Assembly: GCA_023411575.1 (NCBI GenBank)
Contig: JAEYOP010000040.1
Location: 310,001 to 374,000, forward strand
Origin: Bacillota bacterium
GTDB lineage: Bacteria > Bacillota > Clostridia > Acetivibrionales > DTU013
DNA: 64,000 nt
Direction of reading: 5' to 3'
In this document: piece by piece, positions 8,291 through 14,967 of the stretch
Numbering within the stretch: position 1 is the stretch's first letter
Layout: the number at the start of each line of letters is the position of its first letter
The notes under the pieces: model-generated
What the model was told of the DNA's origin: nothing
Database searches by the model: none
The model's input: only the letters and a program-made list of their open reading frames with translations
Program-made: the position numbers and the translations under genes

Positions 8291-9710
8291 CTCCGGCCGC
8301 GACCACATTCTGCGCCCAGTAGCCCGTTCGCAGGATGATCACGCCGATTACGCTCTTGACCGCGTCGGCAATAAAGCTGAGGGGATAAATCATCATAATG
8401 TTCAAGCCGGTAAAATGGGTAAGGATGTACGCATACGGTATGCACACAGTCCAGGAGTAGGCGCTGTCAAAAAAGAAGGTAATAACGGTTTTGCCTCCCG
8501 AGCGGATGGCGAAATAGCTGCAGTGGGTGATCGCATTGAAGGCCATGAAGGCCGCGCTTGCTATCATGAAGTGCGTCGCCAGATCGCGCACGTCTTCCGT
8601 CGTATTGTAGATGCGCGGGATGAACGGGGCTACGGCGGCCAGCGCTCCTCCAATCACAAAGCAGGTGCAGACGCTGAAGAAAATGAGCTTCCATACATAA
8701 GCCTTCGCCCTCGTCATGTCTCCCGCCCCCAAAGCCTGTCCGATCATGACGGCGACGGCTGTGCCCATCGAAATGAATACCACGTTGAAAAGGTTCGTGA
8801 TGGTACTGGAAATATTCAGGCCGGCGACGACATTCAAGCCGCAGGTCGAGAAAATCTGCGTCAGGGCCGTTACGCCGACGGACCACAGCAGCTCGTTTAC
8901 CAGAAGGGGCATCCCCTTTTTGGATATGGTTCCTATCAACCCGAAGGGGACCTTCAAAGACCGGTACAGTCCGACAATGAACGGAAAGCGTTCTATATGC
9001 CGGCGGGTATAAATCAGAATGATCGCCAGCTCTATATAACGGGAAATGACCGTAGCAACGGCTGCACCGACAACTCCGAGCGCCGGCAGGCCCAATTTGC
9101 CGAAGATCAGCAAATAGTTCAGGATCAGGTTCGTAAACACCGCGATAATGCTTGCTTTCATAGGCAGCATGGTTTCGCCCGTCTCCCGGAGGGTCCCGCT
9201 GTATGCCTGCGACAGCGCAAACGGCAGCAGCCCCCAGAGCATCACCCGTAGGTAGTCATGGCCATATGCAAGCATGGCAGCTGCCTCGGACGGATCGCCT
9301 TCGCCGGTCAGATAAACGGAAATCAGCGTGTCGCCGCAGGTAAGGAAGACTGTGATTGCGGCCACCAGTACGGCAGCGGCAGTCCAGAGCTTGAAACGGA
9401 ATGTGTGGCGGAGCCCTTCGGTATTGCCCGCCCCGTAGAATTGCGCGCCGAATATGCCCGGTCCGGACAGGCCGCCAAATATCGTCAGGTTGAAGACAAA
9501 AATGAGCTGGTTTGCTATGGCAACGCCGGACATTTGAGCCGTCCCTACCTGCCCGACCATGATGTTGTTCAGCAGGCCCACCAGGTTCGAAATCGTATTC
9601 TGCACAATGATCGGCACAACAAGCGCGATCACGGCTTTATAAAAGGTACGGTCCCCGATGAAGGTATCCCTGAACCTGGAAAATATGCCGGCTGAATTGT
9701 ATGGATTCAT
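8268..9710 (-). CDS. MATE family multidrug/toxin exporter
   Basis: A 480-residue, very hydrophobic protein with about twelve predicted membrane segments arranged as two similar halves, the size and pattern of the multi-antimicrobial extrusion (MATE) family. The N-terminal 'ALVVPIIVQNTISNLVGLLNNIMVGQVG' region, with 'GLSGPGIFGAQFYGAGN' after it, is characteristic of the first helices. Such proteins expel cationic or other organic compounds in exchange for Na+ or H+. No regulator or enzyme is obviously linked; the gene is convergent with the surface module and separated from the next minus-strand gene by about 100 bases. The substrate cannot be inferred. The family call is strong. Confidence 0.9.
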   Translation of the reverse strand: MNPYNSAGIFSRFRDTFIGDRTFYKAVIALVVPIIVQNTISNLVGLLNNIMVGQVGTAQMSGVAIANQLIFVFNLTIFGGLSGPGIFGAQFYGAGNTEGLRHTFRFKLWTAAAVLVAAITVFLTCGDTLISVYLTGEGDPSEAAAMLAYGHDYLRVMLWGLLPFALSQAYSGTLRETGETMLPMKASIIAVFTNLILNYLLIFGKLGLPALGVVGAAVATVISRYIELAIILIYTRRHIERFPFIVGLYRSLKVPFGLIGTISKKGMPLLVNELLWSVGVTALTQIFSTCGLNVVAGLNISSTITNLFNVVFISMGTAVAVMIGQALGAGDMTRAKAYVWKLIFFSVCTCFVIGGALAAVAPFIPRIYNTTEDVRDLATHFMIASAAFMAFNAITHCSYFAIRSGGKTVITFFFDSAYSWTVCIPYAYILTHFTGLNIMMIYPLSFIADAVKSVIGVIILRTGYWAQNVVAAGEKAGLAE

Positions 9711-9809
9711 AGGATGCTCACCCGCAGCTTCATTTTACTATAACCAAACGATTGTAACATAGCGGTAAAAAGAAGTCCATACGAAGCATCGAGTCGCACC
9801 GACATTGCG

Positions 9810-10538
9810 TCAAAATGTAAAAATATCCGCAAGCCGGACCTCCAGCCCTTTAAAGACCTTGGACTTTACCGTCATATCGCCGACATAGCTATTGTGATCC
9901 ATGATGTCCTGCTTTTCAAAATTGTAAACGGAAATTCCCTTTGTTTCCGGGTCAGCGATCCAGTACTCCTTGACATTTGTCTGCATATACAAATCAAGCT
10001 TTTTCAGCATATCCTTCCTTCTCGTGGACCTGGACAGCACCTCCACGGCAAGAGTCGGGACGCCTTTATACCTTCCGGCCGCATCCACCTTATCCGTATC
10101 GCAGATTACAATGACGTCCGGCTGAACTACATTGATATTGTCCTTGCCTTTTATCAAAGTTACATCGAAGGGAGACGTCAGAGGCCTGCATTTTTTCCCT
10201 TTGAACCAATTATGAAAAAAGCCGTAGATCTCAGCAACGCATACTTGATGGCCGTAAACTGGAGAAGCAAGCAGGTAAACCTCCCCGTCGATATACTCGT
10301 ACCTCAGATCCGATTCTTCCACCATCCTGAGAAATTCTTCATAGGTAACCTTCCAGCGGTCATTAAAAATATAATTTGCAGCTTCCTCCGCCACAATGGT
10401 TCTCTCGTTGCAGGGGACAATTTTCGCCACCTCGTATCCCTTCCGGGTCACTATAACATCTTCCAGATCCGTAGCGATTTTCAAATACTTCCCGAAATTG
10501 TTCTGCACTTCGGTAGATGAAACTTTCATTTTAGCCAC
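9810..10538 (-). CDS. Phd/YefM antitoxin-like domain fused to Uma2 (DUF820) nuclease domain
   Basis: A 242-residue fusion. Residues 1-45 ('VSSTEVQNNFGKYLKIATD', then 'VIVTRKGYEVAKIVP') are a Phd/YefM-type DNA-binding antitoxin module. Residues 65-242 are a Uma2 domain, a PD-(D/E)XK-fold putative endonuclease: 'EYIDGEVYLLASP' near the start, 'VVQPDVIVICD' (core Asp), 'TLAVEVLSRSTRRKD' (the E-V-L-S core with basic residues) and 'KLDLYMQTNVKEYWIADP'. The catalytic residues appear intact. The antitoxin domain probably represses its own promoter, because a perfect 11-bp inverted repeat brackets the -10 box directly upstream. No separate toxin or antitoxin gene is adjacent. The molecular target of the nuclease is unknown. 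Confidence 0.85.
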   Translation of the reverse strand: MAKMKVSSTEVQNNFGKYLKIATDLEDVIVTRKGYEVAKIVPCNERTIVAEEAANYIFNDRWKVTYEEFLRMVEESDLRYEYIDGEVYLLASPVYGHQVCVAEIYGFFHNWFKGKKCRPLTSPFDVTLIKGKDNINVVQPDVIVICDTDKVDAAGRYKGVPTLAVEVLSRSTRRKDMLKKLDLYMQTNVKEYWIADPETKGISVYNFEKQDIMDHNSYVGDMTVKSKVFKGLEVRLADIFTF

Positions 10539-10548
10539 CTGCTTTCTT

Positions 10549-10588
10549 GTATTAGCTATAATATATCATTGCATAGCTAATACGTCAA
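10549..10588 (-). promoter_or_regulatory. Promoter with inverted-repeat operator for the Phd-Uma2 gene
   Basis: On the minus strand: -35 TTGACG (10588-10583), 17-bp spacer, -10 TATATT (10565-10560). A perfect inverted repeat GTATTAGCTAT / ATAGCTAATAC (10549-10559 and 10573-10583, 13 bp apart) encloses the -10 box and abuts the -35. This is the arrangement expected for autorepression by a Phd-type dimer pair. Confidence 0.75.
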
Positions 10589-10653
10589 GTCTCATCGCTA
10601 CCTTCGCAGGAAAGCCGTACTTCATGAATCCGCCTCCGGTCTGTCCGGCGAAC

Positions 10654-10776
10654 TCACCTCCAGACGGGCGGCTTGCCGGTTCTGGCAAACTGATTGCAGA
10701 TCACGACCCGTCGGATCAGCCGGAACAGGATGAACACAGGATGGCCGGCAAATACGGCGATTACGGCTTTTCCCAT
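10654..10776 (-). pseudogene. Hydrophobic 40-codon tail overlapping the zinc-ribbon gene, probable frameshifted end
   Basis: This short frame begins inside the end of the zinc-ribbon gene and encodes MGKAVIAVFAGHPVFILFRL and a further basic stretch, i.e. one membrane helix. Joined by a -1 shift at the GGGAAAA run, it would give the zinc-ribbon protein a C-terminal transmembrane segment, a common layout for such proteins. It could be a sequencing or natural frameshift, or simply chance. The evidence is modest. Confidence 0.3.
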
Positions 10777-10925
10777 GTGGTGTATTCGTTCCAGTTTTCA
10801 AGCCCCGTGTTGAACGCGCCGTTGCAATTGCCGCACTGCACCTGCCCCGGACCAAGGCGCATGTCCGGGCCGGCGCGGAAGGTTTTTTCGCAGGCGGGGC
10901 ACTTGAAATGAATTACTGTGCTCAT
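10761..10925 (-). CDS. Small zinc-ribbon protein
   Basis: A 54-residue protein with two zinc knuckles, C-P-A-C and C-G-N-C, separated by 20 residues ('FKCPACEKTFRAG ... VQCGNCNGAF'), resembling MJ0042-type zinc ribbons. The ATG at 10925 is chosen because an AAGGGTGG site lies 8 bases upstream; the longer frame from 10964 has none. The protein stops soon after the ribbon, where relatives often continue into a membrane segment, and such a segment exists in the -1 frame (10654-10776). It may be part of a membrane-bound zinc protein, but no function is known. Confidence 0.65.
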   Translation of the reverse strand: MSTVIHFKCPACEKTFRAGPDMRLGPGQVQCGNCNGAFNTGLENWNEYTTWEKP

Positions 10926-11006
10926 ATTACATCCACCCTTTACCATTATTCTGTTGCTTTGCATTCAGCAGGGATTATGCGTGGCGATGAATGATTTGGG
11001 CATCGT

Positions 11007-12002
11007 CTATTCGCCGGTCTTGACCCGCAGGATGCGGTCCCCCGAGCCTTCCACGAAATACAGGTATCCGTCGCGCCAGGCCAGCCCGTAAGGCTTTCCG
11101 ACGTCCTTCAGGAGCAGCGTGACTTTCCGGTCCGCGTCCATCTTGTAAATGGCGCCTTTTGTGCTTTTCGGGTCGTCCTTCGCGTTGGCGGAAACATAGA
11201 GGGTACCGGCGCTATCCACTGCGCCGCCTTTGAGCGCCAGCCCCGTGAATTTCTTCCCGATCGGTTTTACGTCTTCCTGTACCTCGTAAAGCTGATCGCT
11301 TCCAATGTAATACAGCCCGCTGCCCGCGCCTTTGATGAGCCCCACGCCGGGATATTTGAGCTCGATGCCCTCGTTGTTTATGTACAAAGGCGCAGGATCC
11401 CAGCCGTTCTCGCGGACGGACACGCCGTCGGCGAAATTTTCCGACGAAGGCCTGTGGGACGAGATATGGCAGACCAGTTTGTTGGAATACCGCTCGGAGG
11501 GATCAGGCCCCGCGGTCACGATATACAGCGCGCCATTGTCCGGATCGTAGGCTACGCCTTCTGAATTTTCCACGTCAAAAAGGCTGGTGATGGACTTGTT
11601 GACGTAAACGACGCGCGCGTCCTTTCCCGGCGCTGCGGCAAAGCACTGGCCGTTCAAAGCGCTGGTTATCCATACCGTGCCAAGATTGTCCACCGTCATG
11701 TTGCCTGTCAAGCCGGAGGAGGCGTTCAACATGCTCAGGATGGGGTCGTGCATGTCCAGCACGGCATAGACCTCTTTGGTTTCCTGTCCGGTGATTTTCC
11801 AGACCACGAACTTTCCGCCGTCCTTGCCGGCTGCATACAGCACGCTGGAAGAATCAAACGCCAATCCGTAGCCGCCGCCCAGGTCGGAGACATATACCTC
11901 CGGCTTCTGATTGGCTTCAGGCCGCGTGCCGGGAGCCGGGGCGCATCCCGAGAACACCAGAAACATGGCAAACATCAGTACATAAAAACGGATCGCTTTC
12001 AT
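11007..12002 (-). CDS. Lipoprotein with SMP-30/NHL-type beta-propeller
   Basis: A 331-residue lipoprotein: signal peptide with lipobox F-S-G-C (Cys about residue 20), a short spacer, then a series of about six similar beta-blades ('GGGYGLAFDSSSVLYAAG', 'GNMTVDNLGTVWITSA', 'EGVAYDPDNGALYIVTAG', 'GGAVDSAGTLYVSANA', 'KPYGLAWRDGYLYFVEGS'). Repeats of the form G-(hydrophobic)-A-x-D-x-x-G-x-(hydrophobic)-Y typify SMP-30/gluconolactonase and NHL propellers. It lies outside the membrane and probably binds a ligand or partner rather than acting as an enzyme; no metal-site residues stand out. It is transcribed alone. The upstream gap holds a TATAAT at 12066-12061 that could be its -10 box, with a poor -35. 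Confidence 0.75.
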   Translation of the reverse strand: MKAIRFYVLMFAMFLVFSGCAPAPGTRPEANQKPEVYVSDLGGGYGLAFDSSSVLYAAGKDGGKFVVWKITGQETKEVYAVLDMHDPILSMLNASSGLTGNMTVDNLGTVWITSALNGQCFAAAPGKDARVVYVNKSITSLFDVENSEGVAYDPDNGALYIVTAGPDPSERYSNKLVCHISSHRPSSENFADGVSVRENGWDPAPLYINNEGIELKYPGVGLIKGAGSGLYYIGSDQLYEVQEDVKPIGKKFTGLALKGGAVDSAGTLYVSANAKDDPKSTKGAIYKMDADRKVTLLLKDVGKPYGLAWRDGYLYFVEGSGDRILRVKTGE

Positions 12003-12319
12003 TAAATCATCCTCCTATCGTCCTTCGCTTCACTCGAAGAAGCGGTTTCTCCATGCCGCTATTATAGGGTGTTTCCGATCGCCTGTGGTGGAATAAAAGC
12101 AGAATAAACCTGAATTTCAGAAATTCATAAAAATTCCACAGTTCCTGGAACGCGCTGTTCTTCCGCCGCCAAGGGTACGGTCGTTCTGTCTCCGGGTTTC
12201 CGGCCTGCGCCGGGCGCAAACAAAAAGACCGGGGCTTGGGTCCCTCCGGTCTTTTCAATGCTGGTCCTTCTGTTATGCGATTTGTTAAAGTAGAACTTCC
12301 GCTAATCTTTTAGCGACTC
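12003..12319. other. Intergenic stretch with terminator and possible -10 box
   Basis: No gene is visible here. It holds the terminator of the aldo/keto reductase operon (12224-12255) and, on the minus strand, a perfect TATAAT (12066-12061) with only a weak -35 (ACCACA at 12089-12084, 17-bp spacer) in front of the lipoprotein gene. Confidence 0.5.
12224..12255 (-). terminator. Rho-independent terminator of the MerR/aldo-keto reductase operon
   Basis: An inverted repeat AAAAGACCGG (12224-12233) / CCGGTCTTTT (12246-12255) lies about 65 bases past the reductase stop. Read on the minus strand, the stem runs into TTTTT. The A/T arms would let it work in both directions. Confidence 0.75.
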
Positions 12320-13441
12320 TTACTCCAATACTCCGGCAATTTCCTGCATCCGGTCGATGATATCGATGTGCTGGGGACAATGGCCCTCGCAGGTGCCGCA
12401 TGCAATGCAGTCCGACGCCTTCCCGCTTCCGCCCGTCAGCCATTTGTAGTGTCCCTTCGCTCCTTCCAGGTTCCGGTACCGCTTATAATTATTATAGCCT
12501 TCAAAAATTCCGGGAATATTGATTTTCTGCGGGCAGTCCTCCACACAGTATTTGCAGGAGGTGCAGGGGATGACCGGCACCTTCTCCAGCTCTTCCGTCA
12601 CTTTTGCAAGGATCTTGTATTCCGCATCCTGCAAAGGCTTGAAATTCATCATGTAACTGAGATTGTCCTCCATCTGTTCCAGGCTCGACATGCCGCTGAG
12701 CACTGTGATAATCCCGTCAAGGGATGCGGCATAGCGGACGGCCCAGGATGCGACGGACAAGTCGGGATTCGCCGGCTTCAGCAGCGACTGGACCTCCGGA
12801 CTCATCGTGGCCAGTGCGCCGCCCTTCACCGGCTCCATCACAATAATGGGCTTGTTGTGCTTCCGGGCTACTTCATAGCACAGCCTCGATTGGATCTTCT
12901 CGTTTTCCCAATCCGCATAGTTGATCTGCAACTGAACAAATTCCGCTTCCGGATGCTTCGTCAGGATTTGATCCAAAACCTCCGCCTCGTCATGGAAAGA
13001 GAATCCCAGATGCCGGATCAGGCCCTTCTCCTTCAGCTCCCGGCCAAATTTCCAGGCGCCCGCCTCCTCGATCTTATCCACTCTTTCCCGGTCTATGGCA
13101 TGCAGAAGGTAAAAATCGAAGTAGCCGGCGCCCGTCCGTTCAAGTTGGGTGTCAAAAATCGGCTGCATGTCTTCCTGCTTCCGGACCATCCAGAGGGGCA
13201 GCTTGGTCGCCAGCTGGAAGGCTTCCCGCGGGTAACGCTTCACGAGGGCTTCCCCGGCCGCTACCTCCGATTTTCCGTTAATATACGGATATGCCGTATC
13301 AAAGTAAGTAAAGCCCTTTTCCATGAAAAGGTCCACCATTTTTTTCGTCTGCTCCAGGTCGACTTCCTCTCCGATCATCGGCAGGCGCATTAGTCCAAAA
13401 CCCAGTTTGGGGATTTCTTCTCCAAGATAATGGTTGCTCAT
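12320..13441 (-). CDS. Aldo/keto reductase with C-terminal 2[4Fe-4S] ferredoxin domain
   Basis: A 373-residue protein. Residues 1 to about 275 are an aldo/keto reductase barrel ('KLGFGLMRLPM' start, 'FTYFDTAYPY' carrying the active-site Asp/Tyr region, 'LATKLPLW' with the Lys). Residues 280-373 hold two ferredoxin cluster motifs, C-T-S-C-K-Y-C-V-E-D-C-P and C-I-A-C-G-T-C-E-G-H-C-P. This subfamily is common in anaerobes; natural substrates are mostly unknown. The start at 13441 has an AAGGAGG site 8 bases upstream. It is the second gene of an operon behind a MerR regulator (85-base gap) with its own terminator, so it is probably induced by whatever the MerR protein senses. Confidence 0.88.
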   Translation of the reverse strand: MSNHYLGEEIPKLGFGLMRLPMIGEEVDLEQTKKMVDLFMEKGFTYFDTAYPYINGKSEVAAGEALVKRYPREAFQLATKLPLWMVRKQEDMQPIFDTQLERTGAGYFDFYLLHAIDRERVDKIEEAGAWKFGRELKEKGLIRHLGFSFHDEAEVLDQILTKHPEAEFVQLQINYADWENEKIQSRLCYEVARKHNKPIIVMEPVKGGALATMSPEVQSLLKPANPDLSVASWAVRYAASLDGIITVLSGMSSLEQMEDNLSYMMNFKPLQDAEYKILAKVTEELEKVPVIPCTSCKYCVEDCPQKINIPGIFEGYNNYKRYRNLEGAKGHYKWLTGGSGKASDCIACGTCEGHCPQHIDIIDRMQEIAGVLE

Positions 13442-13526
13442 TTTTCGTTCCTCCTTGTTTCTATGTCCTAAGTAAATCCGCGGGTTTTCCGCATTGGCCG
13501 GTTCTGCCCGGTATCGTTTTCCGCGG

Positions 13527-13904
13527 TCAATTGGCGGCACATTTGACGGTGCCGGCCGCACACTGCTCGTAGTGTTCGATCTTGTGATCCAGACGCTCCA
13601 GCGTCTTCTTCATTTCCTCCAGTCGGGCCTGGAGCTGCCTGCGCTGATCGATCAGCAGCTTTTTCCTTGCCCGGATGGTTTCATCTCCCTGCCGGATCAA
13701 CGCCATATACTCCATCAACGCTTCGATGGGCAAGCCCGCGCCGCGCATGCATTTGATGAATTCGACCCATCTGCAGTCCTCTTCCGCGTAATCCCGGATT
13801 CCCCTGCTGTTGCGGTTGACCGGAGGAATCAGCCCAATGCGCTCGTAATAGCGGAGTGTATCTTGTGAAACTTCGTATTTTTCACTCATTTCTGAAATCG
13901 TCAA
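13527..13904 (-). CDS. MerR family transcriptional regulator
   Basis: A 125-residue regulator. Residues 1-70 are the MerR winged helix ('TISEMSEKYEVSQDTLRYYERIGLIPP' region, 'RDYAEEDCRWVEFIKCMRGAG'). Residues 75-115 are a dimerising coiled coil ('RRQLQARLEEMKKTLERLDHK'). The tail 'CAAGTVKCAAN' has two cysteines. This layout and the aldo/keto reductase partner match the AdhR/stress-type MerR group that senses electrophiles or aldehydes. It should bind the 18-bp palindrome in its own 19-bp-spacer promoter and act both as repressor and as activator by twisting the DNA. The effector is not known. Confidence 0.88.
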   Translation of the reverse strand: MTISEMSEKYEVSQDTLRYYERIGLIPPVNRNSRGIRDYAEEDCRWVEFIKCMRGAGLPIEALMEYMALIRQGDETIRARKKLLIDQRRQLQARLEEMKKTLERLDHKIEHYEQCAAGTVKCAAN

Positions 13905-13927
13905 GAAATTTCACCTCCAATATGGAT

Positions 13928-13958
13928 ATCATATCACTTGGAGCCGGCTCCAAGTCAA
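13928..13958 (-). promoter_or_regulatory. MerR-type promoter with 19-bp spacer and perfect palindromic operator
   Basis: On the minus strand: -35 TTGACT (13958-13953), 19-bp spacer, -10 TATGAT (13933-13928). The perfect 18-bp palindrome CTTGGAGCCGGCTCCAAG (13937-13954) fills the spacer. Over-long spacers with a dyad between the boxes are the hallmark of MerR-activated promoters. Confidence 0.88.
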
Positions 13959-13967
13959 ATCATTTTG

Positions 13968-14858
13968 CTACAAAATGACAAACATTTTTCGAAACTGCTT
14001 CGGAGAAGTGTTTTTGTACATGCGGAAAAGCTTGATAAAGTAGCTGGTCGTGCTGAAGCCCACCGCGCCGGCGATCTCCGTGACATTCATCGTAGTGGAA
14101 ATCAACAGCTTCTCCGCCTCCATCATCCGCGTATAATTTACGTATTCATTAAAGCTTATCCCCATATACCGGTTGAAGAGCCTTGAAAAATAGCTGGGGC
14201 TCATATTGCACAGCGCCGCCATTTCCGCCGCTTTCAATTCCTCGTTGAAATGGGCCAGCACATAGTCGAAGGAAGGCTGCAGGCACTGTATGGCCCCGGC
14301 GTTGGTCAGGAGGGAATCCATAAAGTCCCCGTTGGTCTGATGAAAATAGCGCAAAATCCAGAGGAAAATCCGGCCGATATGGTTCTGGATCGCCAGCTCA
14401 AAACCGTATGCCTCCGTTTCGTGCTCCTCCAGGATTTCATGGAGAAGCTCGGGAATAAAGGTGGATTCGATCTTTTCTTTTTGAATGACTTTCTGATGCT
14501 TCGTATTTTCCAGTATGAACGGAAGGACGTACTTCAACTGGAAGTGATTGTGGAACATGCTGTTATACAGAATCTCCGGCTCAAACCGGACCACGATGTA
14601 CTGTCCCCCTTCCGGGGAGAAGGAGTCGATCTGATGCACCTCTTTTGAGTTGATCAAGACCAGGTCGCCCTTTGTAAAATGATAGCTCTTGCCGTTTAGA
14701 ATAACCTCATAAGTTCCCGAAAGGCCATACAATATTTCTATATAGCTGTGGTAATGGGCGGGAAAGACATTCCCCTCCCCGGAAACCTGCTCGATATGAC
14801 ACAGAACGTTATAGGGGATCCCGTTTATAACCTCTCTTTTTTGTTCCGAATAATTCAT
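13968..14858 (-). CDS. AraC family transcriptional regulator
   Basis: A 296-residue regulator. Residues 25-110 form an AraC-type cupin ligand-binding domain ('HYHSYIEILYGLSG', 'KGDLVLINSKEVHQI'). Residues 195-296 are the double helix-turn-helix ('AAEMAALCNMSPSYFSRLF', then 'VTEIAGAVGFSTTSYFIKLF'). It is divergent from the GH3 gene with a 109-base shared upstream region, so it most likely controls that gene in response to a sugar. Its stop lies only 10 bases from the MerR promoter. Confidence 0.9.
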   Translation of the reverse strand: MNYSEQKREVINGIPYNVLCHIEQVSGEGNVFPAHYHSYIEILYGLSGTYEVILNGKSYHFTKGDLVLINSKEVHQIDSFSPEGGQYIVVRFEPEILYNSMFHNHFQLKYVLPFILENTKHQKVIQKEKIESTFIPELLHEILEEHETEAYGFELAIQNHIGRIFLWILRYFHQTNGDFMDSLLTNAGAIQCLQPSFDYVLAHFNEELKAAEMAALCNMSPSYFSRLFNRYMGISFNEYVNYTRMMEAEKLLISTTMNVTEIAGAVGFSTTSYFIKLFRMYKNTSPKQFRKMFVIL

Positions 14859-14967
14859 CCGAAGCCCTTCTATGACAAAATATTTCTATTATTGAACATA
14901 AATATTATATCATTGTATTCACTCCTTCTCTACAATAATGTTATATCAACCAATAGGAGAAAAACAT

